DNA of 64,000 nucleotides. It comes from Tubulanus polymorphus. Taxonomy: Eukaryota > Nemertea > Palaeonemertea > Tubulaniformes > Tubulanidae. Shown piece by piece: positions 51,412 to 61,786 of this stretch. The DNA is taken from positions 5,704,001 through 5,768,000 of the forward strand of contig NC_134026.1 in assembly GCF_964204645.1 (NCBI RefSeq), in the 5' to 3' direction. The notes beneath the pieces are model-generated. The model worked only from the letters and a program-made list of their open reading frames with translations. It had not been told where the DNA came from and did no database searches. Each line of letters opens with the position of its first letter. Positions within the stretch are counted from its first letter, which is position 1. Position numbers and translations under genes: made by a program.

Positions 51412-51642
51412 GCCAACTTCGGTTTTCTGAGTTAGTCGACTATAGTCGAACTAAACGAAACCAAAATGTCCGTTAGTCGGAACTATGGTCCGGAAATGGT
51501 CGACCACGTGATTGTGCACGGTCGCTGTATTTCCGACCTACTTCGAAGATGGCCGACACTGTGAAATACATTACGACCGAACTGTAGCGTACGGTTATTA
51601 GTTCTGACCACTAGTCGACTAGCTATGAAAACCGAAGTTCGC
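51412..51642 (-). mobile_element. 229-bp inverted-repeat element (CCAGG-flanked), copy 2
   Basis: 231 bp, inverse orientation to copy 1. Ends GCCAACTTCGGTTTTC and GAAAACCGAAGTTCGC; internal matches include 'gtcgaccac(g)tgatt' and 'taatgtatttcac' on the complement. CCAGG abuts both ends (51407-51411 and 51643-51647). It lies about 100 bases upstream of the GTPase 5' acceptor. Confidence 0.8.
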
Positions 51643-51778
51643 CCAGGCTTACTATGGTTCTTCTCAGGATAGTTAAATCCAAGTTTTTTGTATCTCAATA
51701 TTCTTACAAATGACTTTGGCTCATTGGATTATTCTTATTATTTCAGGTACAATGTGACGTGAGTTTATCGAAGCTAAG

Positions 51779-52423
51779 ATGGCAACCACGGCGCATTTGA
51801 CGTTGGATTCGGAAATGCAGCACGTGAAATTGGTCGTATTGGGAGCGCAAGCTGTCGGTAAAACCTCCGTTATTCGACAGTTCGTCTTCAACGAATTCTC
51901 CGACGAGTACGTCCCGACAGTGGAGAAATGTACACACTATCCGGCCGCCATTATAAACGATCATCTTTACGAAGTAAAGATCATCGACTGTCCCGTGATT
52001 CCATATTTTCCGATGAGTTCTCTGTACGAGTGGACCGAGTTCAGGGGTTACGGGCTGCGTAACGCCACCGCCTATATCCTAGTTTACGACGTCTCGTCAG
52101 ACGAGAGCTTCCACTACATCCGTTCAATACGGGAGCAAATCATCGAAAGTCGCAACATGCACGACGTTCCGATCATAGTCGTAGGCAATAAACAAGACTT
52201 GGGCAACAGCGATGGCCGCGGGGTAACTCGCCGCGAGGTGGCGAACATGGTAAAAAAACAATGGAAGTGCGGATACATCGAGTGTTCGGCGAAATTCAAC
52301 TGGCACATAGTAATGATATTCAAGGAACTTATGAAAACAATCGACTATATAGATTACGGCCATAAACCTACCTCAGTTCGGGTGCAGGACGCTCTACGAA
52401 GAAATCGTTGCGTGATTTTATGA
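51779..52423 (+). CDS. Ras-like small GTPase, RASL10 family
   Basis: 214 residues in one coding exon; a TTATTTCAG acceptor at 51746 shows at least one upstream untranslated exon. G1 'GAQAVGKTS' (22-30) binds phosphates, Thr47 lies in switch I, G4 'NKQD' is at 137-140 and G5 'CSAK' at 169-172. The G3 site reads Asp70-Cys-Pro-Val-Ile instead of DxxGQ, so both the switch II Gly and the catalytic Gln are absent. RASL10 proteins are known for an altered G3, and 'WKCGYIECSAKFNWHI' and 'RRNRC' near the end also fit this family. The C-terminal CVIL is a CaaX box, with Leu favouring geranylgeranylation, so membrane attachment is likely. Weak GTP hydrolysis is inferred. Confidence 0.92.
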   Translation: MATTAHLTLDSEMQHVKLVVLGAQAVGKTSVIRQFVFNEFSDEYVPTVEKCTHYPAAIINDHLYEVKIIDCPVIPYFPMSSLYEWTEFRGYGLRNATAYILVYDVSSDESFHYIRSIREQIIESRNMHDVPIIVVGNKQDLGNSDGRGVTRREVANMVKKQWKCGYIECSAKFNWHIVMIFKELMKTIDYIDYGHKPTSVRVQDALRRNRCVIL

Positions 52424-55400
52424 TAATAATGCTCAAGTATTTTTGATAAAAATGGTACATATAGCAAATCACTTAAGATGTATAGTGTAGTAGTAAAATC
52501 CTTCGAGCAATAACCCTTTCATAACGCTCCAATCCCGTATTGAAAATGATATTGAAAGAATGATAAAGCTTAGCTTTATCAGAATCATCATTTTAATCAC
52601 TACAATAACCGTTTAGATTTTGATTGTGTTATGTATTGTGTAAACTCGTTAAGGCTAAGAAGAGGTCTATATGGAAAAAGAATACTCTAGAAAAACTGCC
52701 AACATAGCTATGCTAATCCAGGGAGATACACACTAGATCGTCAGAAGGTTGTAGCAAAGCAGTTCGTAGCTAGGGGTTCGGTCGGTGATCTGTGTGCATT
52801 TTTGGCCAGCCAACATAGCTATGCTAATCTAGATTTCTACGAATTGATAATTTCCGTACAACGGAGTTGTTTACGTTAGACAGTGAATTCATGTAAGTGT
52901 CGGTGTGCGCGCGTATATATACAAAGATAAAGAAAATCCGTCACGAAATACTGCCGAAACAAAAACCAAGTTCCAATGGGAATACCTGTTTACCGTTAGA
53001 ATGTCGAATGACGATTTGGCAAAGACTTAAATCTAAGCAATTAATAATCCATTCATATTCATCCATTCCACCACGGGTGAAATCATTTTAAATGCGAATT
53101 CATTTTTGTCCCATCCTTCCAAGAAATCGCGATATGTGTTTGCCGTGTTGTTTTGCTAGATTTTTGCAAAAATAGATATGCATTGAGCAATTAATTTGAC
53201 TTCCACGGAAATGATATTCGACTTCATTGTTCGACCTATCGTAGAAAATAATGGAACTAATTCTCCAGATTGATTTTTCTCTAACATTACATTTGCCAGT
53301 AGGGGTTTAGATTCTATAAAACACAAATAAACCAGTCATTAAGAAGCGTAGAATATAGGTTTCGAAGAGACTTTTTTCGTAATTTTGTATGCAAATAAGC
53401 AAGTAATACGTAAGTAGATTGTTTCGTTCGGTAATCAGTGGTAACCAAGACCTCATTTAGCTGTAAATCGAAAACATTCATTATCCGTCGTTAACCGGTG
53501 TCAGTAAATACGCGCAATCATTTTCGCATTTCCTTTCAGAAAAATTCCCAGCGGAGCCAGTTTTACTCACACATGTAATATTTCATTCAAAATTGCAACT
53601 CCGTGACGGGTTTATAGGCTGAAATTGTAAAGAGATGCTGGTTGATGGTATCTCGTTGATTTCTTTTTGCCGGATAAGTGTTTTTCAGCGAAATCAACGT
53701 TTTTATGTATGGCCTGTTCGCCTTAAGTTTGATTTATTCGATTGTGGATTGTCAGCTCAGAAATTACAATGAAGCCGGTGATAAGCCACTTGTAAAAACC
53801 ACTATTGAAATTATGTGATGTAGAAATTCTCTGTACACAAAAATAACCAGAGACCTATACACCAGTGCAATTTGTTTTTGCCTTTCATCTTTTAGTTCAG
53901 ATTTGTATTCTGTGAGTGTTTCGAGTTTGATTAACTCAGTGTTTTTAGGTAAATGCAGTATTATAGACCTATTAGTAGACTAGTGCACAGCTGGATTGTA
54001 CATGTATATATGTATATTTTATAGAATACGTATGGCTTTTTTTCTGTCTTAATTGATTAGATTTACAGAGACAATCACTATTTAAAGCAATTAAAACACG
54101 AAAATTCGTTGCATTATTAAACTACGTATTTGTGTGCATTAGAAAGCTGCGCTTAAACGATTGAATGCTTATGTCAGAAGAGATCTGTCCAGTAATATTA
54201 GGTTTCATCAGAAATCAATAAAGGTTATAGTGTGTGTTTTTTTTTGTTACGTTCACATTGAGAACAAGAACAATGATTGTACTACCAAATTCACGACGTT
54301 CTTCTTTGTACAAACTAACTCAAAGGGTTTCATGAATCCAATGGTAAATCATGATGATGTCGAATCGTAGTGTTCCATCGATTTGATGTATATTGATATC
54401 GGAGAACGTTTTGTGTGGCATCATCATTAATTCATACAAAACATTCATCGATTATTGTTGTCATATTTTGCCAAAGAATATAGAAAATTTTCATTAAAAT
54501 ATCCAAGCAGTCAGCGTTATCAATTTGCGAATGGAAATCGACATATCTACGGCAGAGCATCCTGACGACTATATTCATCTTTTATTCCAGAAACATAACT
54601 ATTCTCGTAGATATCAAATTTCTGCTTGAAAAAATCACACAGAAATAATATATGCTTATACTTATCATTTCTCCCGACCGCGGCCATTTATCTGTGTTGA
54701 AAAATCACTTTAAGTTCATCGTGTTTCTGAAATTACTCTTCTTTTTGTATTGAAAGAGTTACTACGTTTTCTGGGAAGTACAAACAAGGCGAATATATTG
54801 TTTTACTGCATAAATCGACGTTCAGATTTTAGTACAGAGAAGCCAGAGCCTTCCTCGTTTTTTCGTATTCAAATACATCATCGTAGACTTTTCGATTCTG
54901 CTTGATGCCAATCTAACATTCGATTCGAACCTTTCAATAAATTGTAAAGAAATAATAGTCGTAGAAAATTCTAATGCGCTATTTGATACGGCGCACGCCA
55001 CGTAGATTCAATCCATATTTTTTCTCATTCAAGCATGTTTTTTTTTTCGATAATGCTCCGATCAATCTTGTTGCGTTGTTCTCTCCCTTTTTGTTCGTAT
55101 CTCTGCGCCCAGCATCGCATTTTAAAATTCAAATTTATTCATCACCGACATCGTCAATAAAAATCGTACAAGAGGCGTAGATGAAATGGATAGAATAGCT
55201 TGCAGAATATACATGTATGTATATACACATAAATCGAATCGAGGATTGAATCAAAGCTGATTTCCATTTTGCGCCAGTTACCGTATTTTACCGATTCAGA
55301 TTACAAAGAAATTTTCATTAATATTCTTCTCCGTTATAGATTACCAGATGAGGATCAGATCTTACGAAGAGACAACGGTTTACAACGAAGCCCGGTTCGT

Positions 55401-55847
55401 TGTATGAAGCGTCTGGGTCCTCAATCAATTTTGATAACTTGTTCTGCTACAAAATTAATTAATGAATTCAGTCTAGAAACAGACAAACTGAAAAATCTGT
55501 GACACTATTTATTGGATATTTTACATTTGGGAGAGCTAGTAAGTGCACTAGTTTGAACGTCACAATTTGAATTAATTTCCCCGTTCTGCAACCATAGAGC
55601 CATAAAACTAGACTTAATGGGTCCAATGTGCATCGGGGTTAATTTCGAAACAGATAGACGCGAATAATTGCTTTTATGCAATTCAACTATGACTTGATCG
55701 TTCGGGGAGTTTGGGCTATTACAAAAAATCAATTGGCATGGCGGAGATTAACTGATTACGAAATTTGTTTCGATACTGGATAAATAGGTTTGGGTAATTC
55801 AATGATTAACTATGGATTTTTGCTTTCTTTCGCATGATCCTTTTCAG
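52424..55847. other. 3' flank of the GTPase and gene-poor spacer
   Basis: Contains the 21-bp direct repeat at 52698/52809 and a palindromic hairpin near 52560-52581 (tgataaagct / agctttatca). An open frame at 55275-55502 has coding-like composition and might belong with the exon at 55848, but no donor joins them well. Confidence 0.35.
52698..52829 (+). repeat. Perfect 21-bp direct repeat, 111-bp period
   Basis: gccaacatagctatgctaatc occurs at 52698-52718 and 52809-52829; it contains the palindrome catagctatg. Confidence 0.9.
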
Positions 55848-56009
55848 ATCTGTTCGGCGTTCACTAACGGGTTATACCGGGCGGTCATCGATGAATATTC
55901 TAAACCACAATCATTAGACTCCACTCTTCTTCCAAAGGAAAATGAGATTGATTGGTTTTCTGTTCGTAAGGAAATAATTGGAACAGCACGACGACGAGTC
56001 GCGGTGTGA
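55848..56009 (+). CDS. Candidate terminal exon of an unrecognised gene
   Basis: Preceded by a pyrimidine-rich acceptor (gatccttttcag) and open for 53 codons to a TGA at 56007-56009. The product reads 'ICSAFTNGLYRAVIDEYSK...DWFSVRKEIIG' and ends in a basic RRRV tail. Amino-acid make-up is protein-like, but no family is recognised and no confident upstream exon was found. Confidence 0.35.
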   Translation: MCSAFTNGLYRAVIDEYSKPQSLDSTLLPKENEIDWFSVRKEIIGTARRRVAV

Positions 56010-56218
56010 CGCAGTGTGCGAGCGGGTCACTGTGTGGGTTTACAAGTGAACATGATCTGAACGTAAATTAAGCGCCGCGAATTCAACATGAACTACCAAT
56101 TAGCGTGGAGACTGAGTGACACTGGAAACTAAGTATACCTTGTCCATGACCACCGTTGACAGTCATCAGCTATTTATACATGTTACGTCGCCCTAATTCG
56201 GTTAAGCCAGGAGCGTGG

Positions 56219-56266
56219 AAGAGAGCGAGAGAGAGAGGGAGAGGGGGAGGGAGGAGGGGGAGAAGC
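56219..56266 (+). repeat. GA/GGGA purine tract
   Basis: About 48 bases almost wholly G and A on the plus strand. Confidence 0.9.
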
Positions 56267-56849
56267 TGGGCCAATAAAGGCATTATCTTTCTACGAGGAA
56301 TGAGCGTTGAAGATTATATAACATACAGGCTTATCTTCTCGTGCAGCCATAAGATATCATTCATTTCGAAGTAGGGACCTGTTCAATCAGAATATGTATT
56401 CCAGTTGTTTCTTTTGTCGGAATTTGCGGCTAAAACATTTATGCGCTCTTTAGAATGTAGCTTACAAGACTTTCATTGGATTAAGTTGCAAGACGACCCA
56501 GCTGAGTCAGTTTTTGCTAGATGAAACGGAGAATGAAGGATTTGCCCATGGTGTAGATCTCAAATAGACACGCACAATTTTTAAATGTCGACTGTGTACG
56601 ACGTAGTTAAAGTCATCCCTGCAGGATGAAAGAAACGACGTTATTAGAGCACAGAAAAATACTGGGAGACTATCAGCAGTGTCTAGTGAAGCATCGCGTG
56701 ACATCACACCTCACGGCAGCTGCGGTTCTTAGAACGATTGAAATAACTTCATTGCACGGCACGGACATAGTAGCTGATTGCAGACCTGTGTTATGTAATA
56801 CTAGCGATAACGAGGAAACGAATATACTATATAGAACGAGAAAAATAAC

Positions 56850-57120
56850 TTGTAAGTTTATTGACGCCTTGAAAAATAACACATATAGTAATATTGTCGA
56901 TAGTAAATGATTTGATATAGATATCATAATATCGAATATCAATCAAGTTATTTTGAATTTGAATATTTCGATTGAATTATCAAATTGATTTGAAATGATC
57001 GGCAACCAGTCTAGCCACGACATATTGATGACGTAGTGCGCATCCTCTTAAAGATCAATCTCCAGAGAGACATGAAAATTAATTGAATTGAAAATAAGAG
57101 TCATGGAAAATAACTACAAA
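56850..57120 (+). repeat. Dispersed repeat family A, copy 3
   Basis: Contains 'cggcaaccagtctag', 'catattgatgacgtagtgc' and 'gaaaataagagtcatggaaa' as in copy 1. Its left part, 'agtttattgacgccttgaaa', also occurs at the extreme right edge of the window. Confidence 0.7.
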
Positions 57121-57129
57121 ATACACAAA

Positions 57130-57180
57130 CACGCACGCACGCACGCATGAACGCACGCACGCACGCACGCACGCATGCAC
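57130..57180 (+). repeat. (ACGC)n microsatellite
   Basis: About 50 bases of ACGC units with a few CATG/AACG variants, directly after repeat family A copy 3. Confidence 0.9.
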
Positions 57181-57572
57181 TCTCTACTATTGAATGACAT
57201 AAAAAGATAAATAATACAAATCTTTGTAGTGACGCTATTCACCATGAACTATATATAAACAGCTCTTGAGGCCCGTTGTAGTGAATCGTATAATATCAGA
57301 TCAATACCGAAAAAATTTACTGTGTACTGCGACTTACAGGAGACATACATATTGTAAGTAATTGATAAATAACTGATCCATATTATAAGTAATTGCTCCA
57401 TCATAGATTAGATCATGATGAATTTTTGTTTTTGTTGAAAAGATGTATTGATGTGGAGACTAATTTAGTCATTTGGAAAAGTATTAGGTGTCATCCAGAA
57501 AATAATTGAATTTATATATACATATATATAACCTTCTAATTCAGATTTCAAAGAAAGTACACAGCCCTGAAC

Positions 57573-58958
57573 ATGAATATTTCGCTACCGATGATTAGAT
57601 GTTCATTGTTCCGCAAGTATTCATTTGGAAGGTGTGTCATTGAGAAGCTGTGTGTTTCGAAGATGAGCCATAATGTTATTGAAAAAGGAGTAGAATGCCA
57701 TTTGCGAGTCACTCCTGATACCGATCTTATGGATACACCGCTTACAATCAAGGCCGATAATATCAAACCGCTCGAAAATGTGACGCTCTATTCGGAAATG
57801 CGCGAAGGTCGTTTTAAATTTGGCGCATACAGCTATTTCGTGACTGGACCAGATGGGACATTAGACCTGACAAGAGATCCATCGGTAGGGGGTAGTTATG
57901 CAGGTGTCCATCCTAATGGGCTTCTCTGGGGCATGGAAGCACTACCCGGACAAAGACCTGGCATTCGCTTGATGAAGAAGGACGCCACGACCCCTTTCGA
58001 TATCAAATTAAAAATGTTCTCCGATCATGTCAAATTCGAAGATATCCTAGACAACGCGCCATGTTTGATACCTTTGGGTAGTGTCGACATAAAGCGATGG
58101 TATAAATCTGCAGAGGTTGAACGGAGAGTTATTCGCTCCGGCAGAATCAGAGGCACGTATTTCCGCCCGGTTGGAGCAGGACCATTTCCCGCGGTCGTCG
58201 ACATGTTCGGTACGAACGGAGGCTGTGTCGAACACAGAGCCGCATTGTTGGCATCAAGAGGCATCGCTAGTTTAGCCTTAGCATATTTTGCTTACGACGA
58301 TTTGCCTTCGGAGGTCGATCATTTGGACATGGCTTATTTTGTGGAAGCGGTCGATTGGCTTCGCGAGCAAGGGGACGTAGATTCGTGTCATGGAATCGGC
58401 GTGGTTGGTGTGTCTAAAGGAGCCGAAATTGCGTTAATGATGACAGAAGTGTGCAGCTATATCACAGCTGCTGTCGCCATAAACCCGTTCAGCCACTCTC
58501 TGGTATGGCCGACCGCGATACATGGCCACATAAGACCCAACTTTCCGAAAGACTTTCATTCCGAAGAGAAATCCGTTCGCCGATACAAAAACTTAATCTA
58601 CCCCGCGTGTGATATCGACCATGAAAACCGTTCTATGATTGAAGTTGAAAAATCCGATACGGCTAAATTTTTGTTTATTCTAGGCCAGTGTGATTCGGCA
58701 TGCCATCCGCAAAGCACTTACGACCTAGTGAATCGCCTACGCAAGCACGGTCGCGAAAACTACGAAGTTCTCCTCTGTCCCGGGGCTGGGCATATAATCG
58801 ACCCACCTAACACCCCGTTGACTCGATATTGTTATCATAATATTTTCAAATACGTGTTCGAGTACGGCGGAGAGAAAATGCTTCACGCCAAAGCCCAGGA
58901 GAAAGCCTGGAGCGAGATGTTGAAATTCTTAAAATCGACGCTACAACCATCTATCTAG
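57573..58958 (+). CDS. BAAT/ACOT family acyl-CoA thioesterase
   Basis: 461 residues, intronless coding region. Acyl-CoA thioesterases of this family cleave fatty acyl-CoA to fatty acid and CoA; the BAAT branch instead conjugates bile acids. An N-terminal beta-domain (about 45-170, with 'LTIKADNIKPLENVTLYSEM' and 'GLLWGMEALPGQRPG') precedes the alpha/beta hydrolase part. The nucleophile elbow is GVSKGAEIAL with Ser281; Asp374 lies in 'LGQCDSACHP' and His407 in 'CPGAGHIIDPP'. BAAT uses Cys as nucleophile, so Ser here favours thioesterase activity. Residues 1-30, before a second ATG at Met31, are basic and low in acids, resembling a mitochondrial leader. There is no SKL-like peroxisomal end. Either start is possible. 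Confidence 0.92.
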   Translation: MNISLPMIRCSLFRKYSFGRCVIEKLCVSKMSHNVIEKGVECHLRVTPDTDLMDTPLTIKADNIKPLENVTLYSEMREGRFKFGAYSYFVTGPDGTLDLTRDPSVGGSYAGVHPNGLLWGMEALPGQRPGIRLMKKDATTPFDIKLKMFSDHVKFEDILDNAPCLIPLGSVDIKRWYKSAEVERRVIRSGRIRGTYFRPVGAGPFPAVVDMFGTNGGCVEHRAALLASRGIASLALAYFAYDDLPSEVDHLDMAYFVEAVDWLREQGDVDSCHGIGVVGVSKGAEIALMMTEVCSYITAAVAINPFSHSLVWPTAIHGHIRPNFPKDFHSEEKSVRRYKNLIYPACDIDHENRSMIEVEKSDTAKFLFILGQCDSACHPQSTYDLVNRLRKHGRENYEVLLCPGAGHIIDPPNTPLTRYCYHNIFKYVFEYGGEKMLHAKAQEKAWSEMLKFLKSTLQPSI

Positions 58959-59368
58959 AGAAAGAAAAACATCTATGATCAAAGGAAAACATCTATGATC
59001 TATATTAGAATATCTCCTATAAATTAAATACATATCGCAATTTTAGAGACTAAAACATCCTGACCAATTGATATACGATCATTGATTTTTCCAAATCTAC
59101 AGTATCCATTATGGATGTAGAACTTTGAGAAAAATTTTACTAATGGTTTTAAAGTGGATGAAAAGTTCGATGCAAAACCTAATGTGTAGCTTCAGACTTC
59201 ATGTGATCGGGATGGAACGACATTACCACAGTTCACATAAATGGAGGCCGGAGCTCGACTTAACACCAGAAGGTTGATGACTAAACTTCACAAAACTGCA
59301 CCTGCTGATAACCTGATCAACGGAAAGCAATCGAACTCGGGGGTTGTGATTAAAGACCACACGTCTTA
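58959..59368. other. Spacer between thioesterase and GPCR
   Basis: 410 bases. A 17-base tandem duplication (ggaaaacatctatgatc-like) lies at 58965-58999, just after the thioesterase stop. No gene. Confidence 0.5.
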
Positions 59369-60376
59369 ATGTCTAAACTCATTGAAAATAGCACGATCAG
59401 TGATCTCGTTTATTGGATCGCTGAAATTGAGAATAGGTTTACTCCCAGCGTTGCGGAAATGCGACCCACTCAGTATTGGTTGACGTTGGTTGTTTTACCC
59501 TTGATCGTGTTCGCTGGTCTTCTCGGCAACATGATGACTCTATTGATTATGCAAGTCAAACTATTGCGCAGCCGAACTTATTCCGTATATTTCTCCGTTC
59601 TTGCTGTAACGGATTCTTTTGTTCTTGTCGGTAGATTATTTTTTTGGTTGAACTTCTTGTTTAAATGTATGGGATACGGCATTATCATCAAATTTCGCTC
59701 GACGACTGTTTGTATCTTGAGCAACTACATAATGCATGTTTTCCAGAATATGTCATCGTGGTTTATTGCAGTCGTTTCCATTGAACGTCTCGCTTGTGTG
59801 TCCCATCCATTCTTGACCCGGCGATTAAACCAAGTCGGAACAGCCAGAACCATAGCGTTCTTTGTAACCTTGGCTTGTATGCCTTCTGGGTTCATACATT
59901 TTTTCAGCATTAGATTTTCGGTATCGCGAAACCTATGCGTCCTGGTACATTACAACAACCTGAGTAGCATACTAACGTTTGCTTATTCTTTCATTATATT
60001 CTACATCCCAGCGACCATCATTTTTATGGTGAACACGCTTTTACTTTTGATTATTCGCCACAGAAAATTTTCGGGTCGTAGAAATCAACAAGCTGAAACA
60101 AAAGGTACGAAGGTGAACAGAGTTACCATTATGACTTTAGTTGTAACTTTTTCATTTCTGTTATCATGCGCGCCTATTTGGATAATACAAAGTTCAGAAA
60201 TATATAAATTGAATATACCATATATTAAAGTAGTCAGGGACTTGTTTGTTTTGCTTTACGTCGCTAACTACGGGATCAACTTCTACATTTACGTCGGTAC
60301 TAGTGCAGAAATAAGATCCGAACTTCAAAAAGGTTTATGCTGTTATGACACCATGGTACGTAGTCGTATGGACTAA
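59369..60376 (+). CDS. Class A (rhodopsin-like) G protein-coupled receptor, intronless
   Basis: 335 residues, seven hydrophobic segments starting at about residues 36, 71, 115, 158, 198, 250 and 288. Class A landmarks: Asn54 in GN of TM1, Asp82 in 'LAVTD' of TM2, Cys115 and Cys190 for the extracellular disulphide, 'SIERL' with Arg140 at the end of TM3, Pro214 in TM5, and Pro269 in TM6. Departures are ERL for DRY, 'SCAPIW' for CWxP, and 'NYGINFYIY' for NPxxY. Asn7 is a glycosylation site and Cys324-Cys325 may be palmitoylated. Overall it looks like an invertebrate peptide-type receptor of the broad FMRFamide/TRH-like group, but the ligand cannot be told from sequence. Confidence 0.88.
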   Translation: MSKLIENSTISDLVYWIAEIENRFTPSVAEMRPTQYWLTLVVLPLIVFAGLLGNMMTLLIMQVKLLRSRTYSVYFSVLAVTDSFVLVGRLFFWLNFLFKCMGYGIIIKFRSTTVCILSNYIMHVFQNMSSWFIAVVSIERLACVSHPFLTRRLNQVGTARTIAFFVTLACMPSGFIHFFSIRFSVSRNLCVLVHYNNLSSILTFAYSFIIFYIPATIIFMVNTLLLLIIRHRKFSGRRNQQAETKGTKVNRVTIMTLVVTFSFLLSCAPIWIIQSSEIYKLNIPYIKVVRDLFVLLYVANYGINFYIYVGTSAEIRSELQKGLCCYDTMVRSRMD

Positions 60377-61786
60377 CCAAGAGATTTAATGCTGATAAAT
60401 GAAACGACAGTAAACATTGAACACCAAAGGGATTAGTATGGCCAGACCACCGATACTACGTATAGGCGCGTTCACACTATTTCAAGTTTGACGTACTTGG
60501 AACGTACCCAATTCTAAGAATGGACCAAATCAGAGTGCCTATTCACACACGCATTGCTGAATTAGCTACAGATAGTTATTACTGGTCCCGCAAGATGTCG
60601 CCATGAGTGTTTTACCCCGAAATTATATCTAAACGATATATTCTCGAGCCCTGGCTGTTTGTTATCTGTCATCTATTAAACAGATTTTGATGACTGCAGT
60701 TTATCTACATCTGGACTCATCATTCTATGGCAAGTTCCAAGACATTTCAAAACAATTGAAACGGCTACCCTCGAGCAGCACAAGCAAGATTTTAAGATGA
60801 ATATAGCTAGGTTCACATACACCATTTAAAGCCTTCTAATTCGTTATACATTGTATGTATAGGCCTACATTAATTTTAGGCAATATAGAAATAACATGAA
60901 ATTTGATACTATATTCATCAGTTTGATGATGAATTAGTGACCAGTTTATTACAATTATGAATTCGTAGAAACTAGTTCAGATCATTCTAAATAATAGCAG
61001 TGTGAACGCTTTTGAAACAAAGATAAAGCAGGGGAAATATTGCGGGAATTTTAGAATATAGGAAACTGAAAAACTTGAAATGTGAAATGTTGGATGTTGG
61101 CAAAAGTTTATGAATTGACAAAAACATATATCGTAACTGGTGCTTGGCCTTCTTGTGCTGTGCTGTGGTGAATGAATTCGACTATACTTAAACTTAAACT
61201 TTTACCAATATCTATCGGAGCTTTGTGAAGGATATTCCGATTATATTGCGGAAGAAGAATGCTTGGAGATGAATTCAGCTGAGCTGAAAACATAAGAAAA
61301 AGTGAAAATTAATATCCCCTTAAAGCATATTCTACGTTTACATGTAGTATATATTCTCGTTGAAATCATAAACCCTAAAACGAAGAGAGTTTTGGTGTCC
61401 ATGATGAAATACGTAATAGTCTACTGACAATTCAGGTAGGCCTCAATTGGCGATTACCGCTTGACAGCTTCAAGTCTTCTAGAGTAATTTCTTGGCTCGT
61501 TAGCGCCCGTTCTCATTTGCCAGCTTGTTAGTTACACTTATATGATTCATATCACGAGCGATGGAAACTTAGGATGGATCTTAATCAAATGATAATTTCA
61601 TCGTCAGGTATTAATTGCTTTTCTCCAACTTGTGAAGCTTCAATTTTCGACGCCTTATCTGTTAACGTTGCACGCTATCAAGGATAATCACCCAAAATAA
61701 TTGTGAATCAAGATCTTGGCGATTTTCTTTTTTTATTACTAAAAACGAACAATTCTTACAAAAATAGATATGACCTATACACTGAT
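60377..61786. other. Intergenic, convergent 3' ends
   Basis: The GPCR and the hydrolase converge here. gcgttcacact near 60471 and its complement near 61000 might be ends of an inverted-repeat element. An AATAAA on the minus strand at 61732-61737 could end the hydrolase mRNA. No gene seen. Confidence 0.4.

Larger units (their letters stand above)
56010..57572. other. Spacer upstream of the thioesterase
   Basis: Contains a purine-rich tract, repeat family A copy 3 and an ACGC microsatellite. A possible untranslated exon ends at TATT|gtaagt (about 57354), with an AATTCAG acceptor at about 57544. Confidence 0.4.

Noticed and set aside
54974-55180. Open frame rich in Phe and Ser
   Set aside because: Composition follows T-rich low-complexity DNA and there is no splice or domain support.
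60471-61010. Possible element ends gcgttcacact / agtgtgaacgc
   Set aside because: Only 11 bases match and no target duplication is visible; chance is plausible.
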